From Ancylobacter dichloromethanicus (GTDB taxonomy: Bacteria > Pseudomonadota > Alphaproteobacteria > Rhizobiales > Xanthobacteraceae): a DNA stretch of 64,000 bases. Below the pieces are notes generated by a model. That model saw only the letters and a program-made list of their open reading frames with translations. It was not told where the DNA came from and ran no database searches. Positions 34,214-42,480 of the stretch are shown piece after piece; the stretch's first letter is position 1; every line of letters starts with the position of its first letter. The position numbers were made by a program, and so were the translations under genes. The stretch covers positions 212,223-276,222 of the forward strand of contig NZ_JAHBGC010000005.1 in the NCBI RefSeq assembly GCF_018390645.1, read 5' to 3'.

Positions 34214-35293
34214 TCATTCGGCCAGATCGATACCCGGATGGCCAAGCCGCCAATAGGCGGCGATGGCGCACCGGCACTTGGCGAGGCCGCGCTCCCGGGT
34301 CAGGTGCCGGCGAAGCGCCCGCGCGGTCTTCTGCTCGCAGCCGGCCCAGACATGCAGGTCGTCCGCGCCGGAGGGGATGTCGATCGCGCGCACGCTCCGC
34401 TCCAGCAGATCGACGGTGCCGGGCCCGGCACCGTCGCGGTGCAGCCATTGCACATCGAGCCGGGCGGCGGAAGGCAGCTTCTGCTGCTCCCGCGCATCCG
34501 CCACTTCCAGCCGGACCACCGCCTGCGCCTCGGCCGGCAGCGCCGCCACCATGCGGGCGATGGCCGGCAGCGCCGTCTCGTCGCCGGCGAGCAGGTAGCG
34601 GCGGGCGGGCGGCAGCCCGGCGCCGCCGGGCCCGAGCAACCCCACCCGGTCGCCGGGCCGGGCGCGGCGTGCCCAGTCCGCCCCCGGCGTGGCGGCACCG
34701 GCATGCTGCACCACGTCGATGACAATCTCGCCGCGGGCGATGTCGACCTCGCGCACCGTATAGACGCGGGGCGTCAGGGCGTCGGCGCCGGTCGGCCAGA
34801 GGGTGCGCCCGTCCGGCGCGGCGTGCGGCCAGACCGGATCGCGGCCGGCGGGGGGAATGAGCACCCGCACATGCAGCCCGCCGGAAGCGTAGTGCGCGGC
34901 ATCGCCGGCCAGCACCACCCGGCGCATCAGCGGCGTGAGCGGGCGGGCCGAGACCACCTCCATCTCGCGGAAATAGGGGAGCGCCGGGTTGCAGGCGCCA
35001 TCGCCTTCCCACGCGAAGGCGGGTGCGCGGGGGGATGCTGCCGCGTGAATGTGCTCGGCCAACTGCATCTTCAGCACCGACAGGCCGTTCTCGCTCGCGC
35101 TGCGTGCGTGGAGGGCGAGATGGCCCGCCGGCTCCACGGCGAGATCGACCTCGCCGCACCAGTTCACAAGGTGCGCCGTCGACGCCGTGCGCTCGCGGAT
35201 CGTCTGCCGGTCGCACCGGTCGCACAGACGGGCAAGCAGTTGCCCCGGGGCGGCATGGGCGATGACGGCGCGGGCCGTGAAGTGATCAGCCAT
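34214..35293 (-). CDS. DUF2218 plus siderophore-interacting flavoreductase fusion
   Basis: A 359-residue fusion. Residues 1-95 match DUF2218 (HFTARAVIAHAAPGQLLARLCDRC...HLVNWCGEVDLAVEP). Residues 105-355 are a SIP/ViuB-type FAD-dependent ferric-siderophore reductase with the flavin motif RVYTVR near 176 and the C-terminal WAGCEQKTARALRRHL. It would release iron from a ferric siderophore in the cytosol. It starts at ATG 35293, overlapping the fhuB-like stop by 8 nt. Confidence 0.85.
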   Translation of the reverse strand: MADHFTARAVIAHAAPGQLLARLCDRCDRQTIRERTASTAHLVNWCGEVDLAVEPAGHLALHARSASENGLSVLKMQLAEHIHAAASPRAPAFAWEGDGACNPALPYFREMEVVSARPLTPLMRRVVLAGDAAHYASGGLHVRVLIPPAGRDPVWPHAAPDGRTLWPTGADALTPRVYTVREVDIARGEIVIDVVQHAGAATPGADWARRARPGDRVGLLGPGGAGLPPARRYLLAGDETALPAIARMVAALPAEAQAVVRLEVADAREQQKLPSAARLDVQWLHRDGAGPGTVDLLERSVRAIDIPSGADDLHVWAGCEQKTARALRRHLTRERGLAKCRCAIAAYWRLGHPGIDLAE

Positions 35294-37277
35294 GCCGGCG
35301 TCCTCCGCGTTGCAGCAGCCAGATCAGGTAGGGACCGCCGACCAGCGCCGCGAGCAGACCGGTCGGGAGCTGATAGGGAAAGGCGATCATGCGGGCGAGC
35401 CAATCGGCGAGCAGCAGCACGAGGGCACCGATCAGCGCCGAAGAGAAAACGAATATATTCCCGTGAGTTAGTCCGGTCAGGCGGGCGAGGTGGGGGGCGA
35501 TCAGGCCGACCAGGCTCAGCGGCCCGACGAAGAAGGCGGCGACGCCGGTCATCAGCGCGGCCAGCAAAGTGAGCACCAGCTGGCTCGCGGCCACCGGCAC
35601 GCCGAGCGCCCCGCTCACCGCCGGGCCGAGCGGCAGTAGGTTCAGCCAGCGGTGCGTGAGGCCGATCGGGAGCAGGAGCACCAGCGCGCACGCCGCCAGA
35701 ATCCATGCCTCGGTGGCGCCGATCTTGTTGGTCGAGCCGGACATCCAGGCCAGCAGCCGGAAGCTGCCGGGACCGCCGGCAGCGAACACGGCGGAGAGGA
35801 TGGCGAGCCCCATGCAGCCGAGCGCGATGCCGGACAGCAGCAGCTTCTCCGCCCCGAACCCGCTCACCGCCGCCATCAGCAGCACCAGCAGCAGCGCCCC
35901 GAGCGCCCCGCCGGCGCTGGCGGCGAGGAGAAGGCCGGTTCCCGGATCGGGAACCAGCATGAGCGCGGCGGCCAGCCCGACACCGGCGCCGGCGCTCACC
36001 CCCAGCACTTCCGGCCCGGCCAGCGGGTTGCCGGTGAGCCGCTGCATGATCGCTCCGGCGGCGCCGAGCAGCCCGCCCGCGGCGGCGGCGGCCACGACCC
36101 TGGGCGCCCGGAACACCAGAAGCTCGTCCAGCAGCGGCCCGGTGGCGATGGTCCAGCCGCCGAGGTCGCGCCCGGCCAGTAGGGAGAAGACCGCGATCAG
36201 CACCACCCCGCCCGCCAGCACGGCGAAGGCGCGTCCCGGCCGGCGCAGCCGGCGTCGCGGCGCGGCGGCCTCCGGCAGGGCCGGCGCGGAGGTTCGAAGT
36301 CGCGGCAGCAGCCACAGCAGCAGCGGCCCGCCGAGCAGGCCGACCGCCGCGCCGGTGGGGATGAGGCCGCCGCCGGCGCCGGCCGTGAGCTGCACCACGC
36401 TGTCGGTGATCCAGAGCAGCAGGGCGCCGACCAGCGGCGACAGCAGCAGCAGGGCGGCCGGCCGCCGGGCGCCGCTGAGGCGGGCGAAGGCGGGGGCGGC
36501 GAGGCCGACAAAGCCGATCACGCCCACCTGCGAGACCACGCTCGCCGCCAGCCAGACCGCGAGCGCGATGATCGCGAGGCGCATCGCCTGCACCGCGACG
36601 CCAAGGCTGCGCGCGCCGGCATCGTCCAGCGTCATCAGTTCGAGCGGGCGCAGCAGCAGGAAGGCGGCGCCGGCGCCGAGCGCCAGCCGCGTGCCGATCA
36701 GCAGCGCCGGCTGCCAGTTCTGCTGGTGCAGCGAGCCGGCGCCCCAGATGAACAGCGAGAACACATAGTCGCCGCGCGCGAGGATCAGCGCCGCGCTCAT
36801 CGCCCCGGCCATCAGCGACAGGGTCATGCCGGCAATGACGACGGTGACCGGCTCGAAGCCCCGCCGCCAGCTCAGCGCGAGGACGAACGCCACCGCGAGA
36901 ACGCCGCCGGCGAAGGCGGTGCCCTCGCGCGAGAAGGCGAGCAGCGCCGGCGCGAAAGCGAGCGACAGGGTGAGGGCGAGCTGCGCGCCGGCCGCGATGC
37001 CCAGCGTCGAGGGATCGGCGATCGGGTTGCGCAGCACCCGCTGCAGCAGGGCGCCGGAAAGCCCCAGCGCCGCCCCCGCCAGCAGCGCGGTCGCGGCGCG
37101 CGGCAGCAGGCTGTGCCAGAGCAGCAGTTCCCGCAGCGGCTGGGGCATCGCGTCGCCGCTCGCCGCCATCTGCCGCGCCAATACCAGCGCGAACAGGCCG
37201 GTGCCCAGCGCGCCGAGGGCGAGCCAGAGATGGACCGGCCGCAGGCCGGCAGGGCGTGCGAGCGCCAGCTCAGCCAA
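35286..37277 (-). CDS. fhuB: Iron-siderophore ABC permease, FhuB type
   Basis: A 663-residue permease made of two homologous BtuC-like halves (about 1-330 and 345-663), each with about ten membrane spans, as in FhuB of hydroxamate uptake. Each half carries a G-A-x-L-Q-R/IMQR-x(2)-NPLA motif (LLQRVLRNPIADPSTLG and IMQRLTGNPLAGPEVLG). It overlaps fhuD by 8 nt and the SIP gene by 8 nt. Confidence 0.92.
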   Translation of the reverse strand: MAELALARPAGLRPVHLWLALGALGTGLFALVLARQMAASGDAMPQPLRELLLWHSLLPRAATALLAGAALGLSGALLQRVLRNPIADPSTLGIAAGAQLALTLSLAFAPALLAFSREGTAFAGGVLAVAFVLALSWRRGFEPVTVVIAGMTLSLMAGAMSAALILARGDYVFSLFIWGAGSLHQQNWQPALLIGTRLALGAGAAFLLLRPLELMTLDDAGARSLGVAVQAMRLAIIALAVWLAASVVSQVGVIGFVGLAAPAFARLSGARRPAALLLLSPLVGALLLWITDSVVQLTAGAGGGLIPTGAAVGLLGGPLLLWLLPRLRTSAPALPEAAAPRRRLRRPGRAFAVLAGGVVLIAVFSLLAGRDLGGWTIATGPLLDELLVFRAPRVVAAAAAGGLLGAAGAIMQRLTGNPLAGPEVLGVSAGAGVGLAAALMLVPDPGTGLLLAASAGGALGALLLVLLMAAVSGFGAEKLLLSGIALGCMGLAILSAVFAAGGPGSFRLLAWMSGSTNKIGATEAWILAACALVLLLPIGLTHRWLNLLPLGPAVSGALGVPVAASQLVLTLLAALMTGVAAFFVGPLSLVGLIAPHLARLTGLTHGNIFVFSSALIGALVLLLADWLARMIAFPYQLPTGLLAALVGGPYLIWLLQRGGRRHG

Positions 37278-38205
37278 GATCGCCCCCCTGTCGTCCCGCG
37301 CCGCCGTCCCTCAGCAGCGCCGCGGTCAGCAGCCGGGCGAAGCGGGCGGCGGTCGGCAGCCCGCCGAACGGGTCGACGCTGTCGAGCACGGCGATGCGGC
37401 GGGCGCGGATGTTGGGCAGGGCGTTCCACAGCGCGCTGGTCGACAGCACCCGCGCCGCGTCCGGCGGCACCGGCCGCAGGACGATGAGGAAGGCATCGGG
37501 AAAGCGCGCCAGCGCCTCCAGCCCGATCGGGGCGGAGGCGGCGTAGGACGTGCCCTCGCGCCACGCATTGGCGAAGCCGAGGCGCGCCAGCACCTCGCCG
37601 AACAGGCTGTCGCGGCCGAACACGCGGAAATGGCGGGCGTCGCCGAGGTTGAGCACCATGAGCGGCTGGCCGGCCCGGCGCGCGAGCCGGGCGCGGCAGG
37701 CGTCGAGTTCGTCGCTCACCCCGGCGATCAGCGCCCGGGCCGCGTCCTCGCGCCCGGTCAGCACGCCGATCCGCTCCGCCGCCTTCTCGGCGCGCTGGTA
37801 AGGTGGCTCGCCGGTCCGGTACACGGAGATGGTCTCGACCGGCGCGATGAGGCGCAGCCTAGGCTCGAACTCGGCATAGTAGTTCGAACTGAAGATCAGG
37901 TTCGGCCGGGCGAGCTTCAGCGCCTCGAAATTGGGCGCGCCGCGCAGGCCGATGTCGATCACCGAGGCGGGGACCGGAGGCTCCACCGCGACCTCGCGGA
38001 ACAGCACCAGCTCGGCCGCCGCCACCGGGGTGATGCCCATGCCGAGCAGGGTCTCCAGCAGCGCCCAGTCGACGGTCGCCACCCGCAGCGCCGCGCCTGC
38101 CTGCGCGCCCTGTGCCCGTGCGCGCCCCGCCGCGAGCGCCAGCCCGGCCGCCAGCAGGGCGCGGCGACTGGGGCCGGACCTTCCGCTCACGGCGCCGGCG
38201 CTCAC
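37270..38205 (-). CDS. fhuD: Iron-siderophore ABC substrate-binding protein, FhuD type
   Basis: A 311-residue periplasmic protein of the helical-backbone class (PF01497). A twin-arginine-like signal (PSRRALLAAGLALAAG) precedes RVATVDWALLETLLGMGITPVAAAE. GTG at 38205 overlaps the stop codon of the ATPase gene (GTGA). The frame remains open far upstream to 38811, but that part is only the ATPase gene read in another frame. Confidence 0.88.
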   Translation of the reverse strand: MSAGAVSGRSGPSRRALLAAGLALAAGRARAQGAQAGAALRVATVDWALLETLLGMGITPVAAAELVLFREVAVEPPVPASVIDIGLRGAPNFEALKLARPNLIFSSNYYAEFEPRLRLIAPVETISVYRTGEPPYQRAEKAAERIGVLTGREDAARALIAGVSDELDACRARLARRAGQPLMVLNLGDARHFRVFGRDSLFGEVLARLGFANAWREGTSYAASAPIGLEALARFPDAFLIVLRPVPPDAARVLSTSALWNALPNIRARRIAVLDSVDPFGGLPTAARFARLLTAALLRDGGAGRQGGDLG

Positions 38206-39047
38206 AGCACGTAGCTCATCGGCTTGCCGCTGACCGGGTGGTCCATGACGCCCATGGCGAGTCCGTAGATCTCGCGCAGCCTGTCGGGCTGCATGATCTC
38301 GTGCGACGGCCCATGGGCGACCATCCGGCCGGCGCGCAGGGCCAGCAGCGTGTCGCAGGTGCGGGCGGCGAGGTTGATGTCGTGCAGGATCACGATGACG
38401 GTCATTGCGGCGGCGGCTTCGGCCTCCGGCCCCGGCCGGTCTTCGCCGCCGGCGTCGCCGCCAAGCGTGCGCAACAGGGCGAGCACTTCCATCTGGTGGG
38501 CGATGTCGAGCGCCGAGGTCGGCTCGTCGAGCAGCAGGCAGCGCGCGCCCTGGGCGAGCATCAGCGCCAGCCAGGCGCGCTGGCGCTCGCCGCCGGACAG
38601 GCTGTCCACCGCCCGCTCGCGGAAGGCGGCGAGCCCGGTGCGCTGGATCGCCGCTTCCACCCGCGCCTCGTCCTCGTCCGTGAAGCGGCCCAGCGCGCCG
38701 TGCCAGGGATAGCGGCCGAGGCGGACCAACTCGCGGACGCTCATGCCATCGGAAGGCGGCGTGAATTGCGGCATGTAGGCGACTTCGCGGGCGAAGGCGC
38801 GTCCGGCCCACGCGCCGAGCGGGCGACCCTCGAAGCGGACCTCGCCGGAGCTGGGGGAAAGCTGGCGCGCCAGCATCTTCAGCAGCGTGCTCTTGCCGGA
38901 GCCGTTCGGCCCGATCAGGCCATAGACACGGCCGGCCGGAAGGTCGAGCGTCAGCGGGCCGAGGATCGACCGCTCGCCGACCGCAAAGGCGGCCTCGCCC
39001 AGGGACCAGAGCGCGCCGGAAGGCGTCGGAGCCTTTCCCTGATTCAC
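38202..39047 (-). CDS. fhuC: Iron-siderophore ABC transporter ATPase, FhuC type
   Basis: ATPase with Walker A GPNGSGKS, signature LSGGERQRAWLAL and Walker B CLLLDEPTSALD. An insertion of about 15 residues (GGDAGGEDRPGPEAEAA) precedes the ILHDINLAA switch. The start is unclear: the most plausible GTG at 39047 (281 residues) lies inside repeat copy B, and no ribosome site stands out. The frame is open to 39212. The homology begins at about 39010, so the first dozen residues may be repeat-derived or untranslated. Confidence 0.85.
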   Translation of the reverse strand: MNQGKAPTPSGALWSLGEAAFAVGERSILGPLTLDLPAGRVYGLIGPNGSGKSTLLKMLARQLSPSSGEVRFEGRPLGAWAGRAFAREVAYMPQFTPPSDGMSVRELVRLGRYPWHGALGRFTDEDEARVEAAIQRTGLAAFRERAVDSLSGGERQRAWLALMLAQGARCLLLDEPTSALDIAHQMEVLALLRTLGGDAGGEDRPGPEAEAAAAMTVIVILHDINLAARTCDTLLALRAGRMVAHGPSHEIMQPDRLREIYGLAMGVMDHPVSGKPMSYVL

Positions 39048-39129
39048 GGAATCGGGGAAAGGCTCCGGCGTGTTGAGTTCATGCGTTTTCCTGCCGCGAA
39101 CCGGTATCCACTTCGCTCGAAAACACTCT
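39028..39129 (+). repeat. Stem-plus-box intergenic repeat, copy B
   Basis: GGAGCCTTTCCCTGATTC (39028-39045) pairs with GAATCGGGGAAAGGCTCC (39049-39066) in 17 of 18 positions, followed by the conserved GCGAACCGGTATCCACTTCG box. It lies between the receptor gene and fhuC, within their presumed operon, and holds the likely GTG start of fhuC. Confidence 0.85.
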
Positions 39130-39142
39130 GGGTGGGCGTCGT

Positions 39143-41272
39143 CTACCATTTGTAGGAGAGGGTTCCGATCACGGTGCGGCCATCGCCATAGAAGCAGCCG
39201 AAGAAGCCGCAACCGGCGACATAGGTCTCGTCGGCGATGTTGTTCACGTTGAGCTGGGCCTTGAACGGGCCCTTCTCGTAATGGATGGCGGCGTCGAACA
39301 GGGTGTTGGAGGAGAGGAAGATGCTGTTGTCGTCGAGCGCGTAGCGGTCGCCGACGAAGCGCACGCCGCCGCCGAAGCCGAAGCCGGCCAGCTGGCCCGA
39401 GGGAATGGTGTAGTCGAGCCAGAGATTGGCCATGTTCTCCGGCACGTTGGCCGGGCGGTTGCCGGCATATTCGCCTTCGGTGATCTCGGCGTTCATATAG
39501 GTGTAGTTGGCGATCAGGTTGAGCCCGTCCGCCAGCCCCGCCACGGCGGTGAACTCGAAGCCCCGGACGCGGATTTCGCCGAGCTGGGTCTCGTAGCTGA
39601 CGCCGTCGATGAGCTGCGAGGACAGCACGTTGGACTGGGTGAGGTCATAGGCGGCGAGGGTGAAGAAGCCGTTCCAGCCCACCGGCTGGTACTTCACGCC
39701 GACCTCGACCTGCTCGCCCTCCATCGGCTGGAACGCGCCGCCGCCGAGCTGGGTCGGCATGTTGCCGATCACCGGCTCGAACGAGGTGGAGTAGTTGAAA
39801 TAGGGCGCGATGCCGTTGTCGAACAGATAGGTCAGGCCGACGCGGCCGGTGAAGGCGCTGTCGTCCTGGTCCTGCTCGGTGTCGCCGAAATTGGTCAGGC
39901 TGGTCGAATCGGTGTTGGCCCAGTCATGGCGCAGGCCGACGGTGAGCAGCCAGTTCTGCAGCCGGATCTGGTCCTGCGCATAGATGCCGGTCTGGGCGAT
40001 GGTGCCGTCGACATCCGCCGTGTACCAGGGCGTGCCGCCGACCGGCTGGTTGTAGATCGGGAACAGGATGTTGATCGGCGACGCCGTGCCGAAGGCGGTG
40101 GAATTGGATTCGCTGTAGCGGCGGTAGTCGACGCCGATCAGCACCTCGTGGCTGAACGCCCCGGTGTCGAATTTGCCGAGCAGCTGGCTGTCGAGGTTGA
40201 AGGTCTGCTGGTCCTCCGAATTGTCCGAGGAGCCGCGCTCGGCGACCAGCGGGTCGGTGGTGCTCAGCGCGCTATAGTAGAGGCTGTTATAGTCCCAGTC
40301 GAGCACCGCGTAGCGCGCGTTCTGGCGGAACTCCCAGGTCTCGTTGAAGCGGTGCTTGAATTCGTAGCCGACGCTGCCGAAGGTGCGGTTGGAATTGTCG
40401 TAGTCGGGATCGCCGAGGAACAGGCTGCGCGGCAGCCGCAGGCCGCCATCGGCGTCCACCGTGTACTGCACCGGCAGCCCCACCGGGGTGCCGGACTGGT
40501 CGTACTGGATGTTGGCCAGCACGGTGAGCGAGGTGTCGGTCGAGGGCTGCCAGGTCAGCGCCGGGGCGAAGAACAGGCGGTTGTCGTCGACATGGTCGGT
40601 CTGGGTGCCGCCGTCGCGGGCGACGCCGGTGAAACGGTAGGCGATGTCGGCATTGTCCGGCAGCACGCCACCAATGTCGAAGCGGCCGGTGTAGCGGTCG
40701 AAGCTGCCCGCTTCCGCCTGCACCTCGCCGAAAGTGGTGAAGGTCGGGCGCTTGGAGATGAAGTCGAGCAGGCCGCCGGGGTTGCCCTGGCCGTAGAGCA
40801 CCGAGGCGGGGCCGCGCACCACGTCGATGCGTTCCAGGCCATACGGGTCGATGGCGGGGGTGCCGGCCTCGCGCATCAGCTTCAGGCCGTTGAGATACAT
40901 GCTGTTGTCGGCCGAGAAGCCGCGGATGATCGGCGAATCGAAGCGCGGATCGGTGCCGAAGGGCTGCGAGAGCACACCCGCCGTATAGTCGAGCGCCTGC
41001 CCGACGCTCTGCACCGCGCGCGCCTCCATCTGGTCGCGGGTGACGACGGAAATCGACTGCGGAACCTCGATGAGCGGGGTGTCGGTCTTGGTGCCGGCGG
41101 TGCTGCTGCGGGCGACATAGCCGTCCGTGCCGTCGGTGCGCTGGCCCTGGATGTCGATCTGCTCAAGCTCGATCGGCGCCGCGGCGTCCTGCGCCCGGGC
41201 AGCCGCCGGGTGAAACGCCGCCGTGCCGCCCATCAGCAGCGACATCATCGTGAGGCCCAGCCGTTCGCGCAT
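39143..41272 (-). CDS. TonB-dependent siderophore receptor (FhuA/FoxA-like)
   Basis: Outer-membrane receptor of 709 residues. A signal peptide (about 1-27, ending AAARA) is followed by the plug domain (about 50-160, with VPQSISVVTRDQMEARAVQSVGQAL and ERIDVVRGPASVLYGQGNPGGLLD) and a 22-strand barrel ending in TLSYKW, with a terminal aromatic as expected. It imports a ferric siderophore, most likely a hydroxamate given the FhuBCD neighbours. It is divergent from an AraC regulator. ATG at 41272. Confidence 0.92.
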   Translation of the reverse strand: MRERLGLTMMSLLMGGTAAFHPAAARAQDAAAPIELEQIDIQGQRTDGTDGYVARSSTAGTKTDTPLIEVPQSISVVTRDQMEARAVQSVGQALDYTAGVLSQPFGTDPRFDSPIIRGFSADNSMYLNGLKLMREAGTPAIDPYGLERIDVVRGPASVLYGQGNPGGLLDFISKRPTFTTFGEVQAEAGSFDRYTGRFDIGGVLPDNADIAYRFTGVARDGGTQTDHVDDNRLFFAPALTWQPSTDTSLTVLANIQYDQSGTPVGLPVQYTVDADGGLRLPRSLFLGDPDYDNSNRTFGSVGYEFKHRFNETWEFRQNARYAVLDWDYNSLYYSALSTTDPLVAERGSSDNSEDQQTFNLDSQLLGKFDTGAFSHEVLIGVDYRRYSESNSTAFGTASPINILFPIYNQPVGGTPWYTADVDGTIAQTGIYAQDQIRLQNWLLTVGLRHDWANTDSTSLTNFGDTEQDQDDSAFTGRVGLTYLFDNGIAPYFNYSTSFEPVIGNMPTQLGGGAFQPMEGEQVEVGVKYQPVGWNGFFTLAAYDLTQSNVLSSQLIDGVSYETQLGEIRVRGFEFTAVAGLADGLNLIANYTYMNAEITEGEYAGNRPANVPENMANLWLDYTIPSGQLAGFGFGGGVRFVGDRYALDDNSIFLSSNTLFDAAIHYEKGPFKAQLNVNNIADETYVAGCGFFGCFYGDGRTVIGTLSYKW

Positions 41273-41316
41273 CGCGGTACCCGTCTTGTAAACAGTTGAG
41301 ATGAATTATAAAGATG

Positions 41317-41341
41317 CGTTCCCCTCGATCTGAGGGAAACG
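41317..41341. promoter_or_regulatory. Inverted repeat upstream of the siderophore receptor
   Basis: CGTTCCCCTC-GATCT-GAGGGAAACG, 9 of 10 positions complementary. It lies about 45 nt upstream of the receptor start on the minus strand. It could be an operator or a leader hairpin. It is not a recognisable Fur, Irr or RirA site. Confidence 0.45.
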
Positions 41342-41460
41342 TCGCTTCATATCAATGAACATTAGGCCGATCTTGTCGCATCCTCTTGTATTTTGGACGA
41401 TCGTGTTTTCTATTGGCGTCTGATCGAATGAATTTGGCACGAGAATAAGGCGGTTTGCTA

Positions 41461-41486
41461 CTTCATAGTAATTCAAATCTATGAAG
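41461..41486. promoter_or_regulatory. Inverted repeat upstream of the AraC regulator
   Basis: CTTCATAG-N10-CTATGAAG is a perfect 8-base inverted repeat, 33 nt upstream of the AraC start codon in an AT-rich stretch. A shorter TTCAT-N4-ATGAA at 41346-41359 shares the TTCAT/ATGAA halves. Both are candidate binding sites for the AraC protein or an iron regulator. Confidence 0.5.
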
Positions 41487-41518
41487 CCCCGCGTTGATCT
41501 TGGCGAGCGGCAAGCAGG

Positions 41519-42412
41519 ATGACTTTCCAACCACGCATGACCTCGGCGGTGGAGGGCATAACCCTTCTGGACGAGCTGCGCTGGCGGCGCTGGAACGGCG
41601 TCATCGCCGATGTCTGGCATGTCGCCTGCGCGGCCGGCGCGCGCGGCCACTATGTCTCGCGGGACGCCCGGCTGTTCGTGGTGCTGGAGCGCGAGGGCGC
41701 CCGCTCGGACGTCCAGCTCTCGGCCGACGGGACGACCCGCGCCGTGCAGCGCGCCCCGCACCGCATGAGCTTCGTGCCGGCCGACATGCCGATCTGGTCG
41801 CGCATCGACGAGCCGGTGCGGGTGCGCCATCTCGACCTTCACTTCCACGCCCCCACCCTCAGCGAGCGGCTCGGCGAGGACCTCGCCGGCGAGCGGCTGG
41901 CGAGGCCGCGGCTGGATTTTCTCGACGCACGGATCTTCACGCTGGCGCAGATGATCGCCCATGAATGCGTCGGGCCGGACGGCCATCACGATCTCTATGG
42001 CGACAGCCTGACCCTCGCCCTGTTCATCGACCTGCTGAAGCTCGGCCGGGAGGCGCCGGCGGGCGCGGCGTCGCGTGGCGCCATGCTTTCCGCCCGCCAG
42101 TTGAAGCGGGTGACCGATTTCATCGAGGCCAACTGCTCGCGCAACATCCGGCTGCACGAGCTGGCGGAACTGGCCGGCCTGTCGCAGTCCTATTTCAGCC
42201 ACGCCTTCAAGGCGGCGACCGGGGTGCCGCCCCATCAGTGGCACATGAAGGCGCGGCTGCGGAAGGTGCAGGACCTGCTCGCCGGGCGCGACCTGCCGCT
42301 GACCGAGATCGCCTCCGCCGCCGGCTTCACCGACCAGGCGCACCTGACGCGCACCTTCCGCCGCCTCACCGGCTCGACCCCGGCCGCCTGGCGGCGTGCG
42401 CATCGCCGGTGA
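41519..42412 (+). CDS. AraC-family regulator of siderophore uptake
   Basis: A 297-residue regulator with a ligand-binding N-terminal half and two C-terminal helix-turn-helix motifs (about 195-290: IRLHELAELAGLSQSYFSHAFK and LTEIASAAGFTDQAHLTRTFRR). Divergence from the TonB receptor suggests it activates receptor and fhu genes when the ferric siderophore enters, like PchR/AlcR-type regulators. ATG at 41519 follows AGCAGG. Confidence 0.88.
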   Translation: MTFQPRMTSAVEGITLLDELRWRRWNGVIADVWHVACAAGARGHYVSRDARLFVVLEREGARSDVQLSADGTTRAVQRAPHRMSFVPADMPIWSRIDEPVRVRHLDLHFHAPTLSERLGEDLAGERLARPRLDFLDARIFTLAQMIAHECVGPDGHHDLYGDSLTLALFIDLLKLGREAPAGAASRGAMLSARQLKRVTDFIEANCSRNIRLHELAELAGLSQSYFSHAFKAATGVPPHQWHMKARLRKVQDLLAGRDLPLTEIASAAGFTDQAHLTRTFRRLTGSTPAAWRRAHRR

Positions 42413-42480
42413 AGCCGGGCGGCTAAGGCGGAGCCGCGCCCGGTGGTGAAGCCGGGCGCCGTGGCGCCGCCGGCGCGGCT

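Noticed and set aside
32468-35572. 1034-codon open frame on the plus strand across the ABC exporter and SIP genes
   Set aside because: Antisense shadow with biased composition; the minus-strand genes have complete domain motifs and good junctions.
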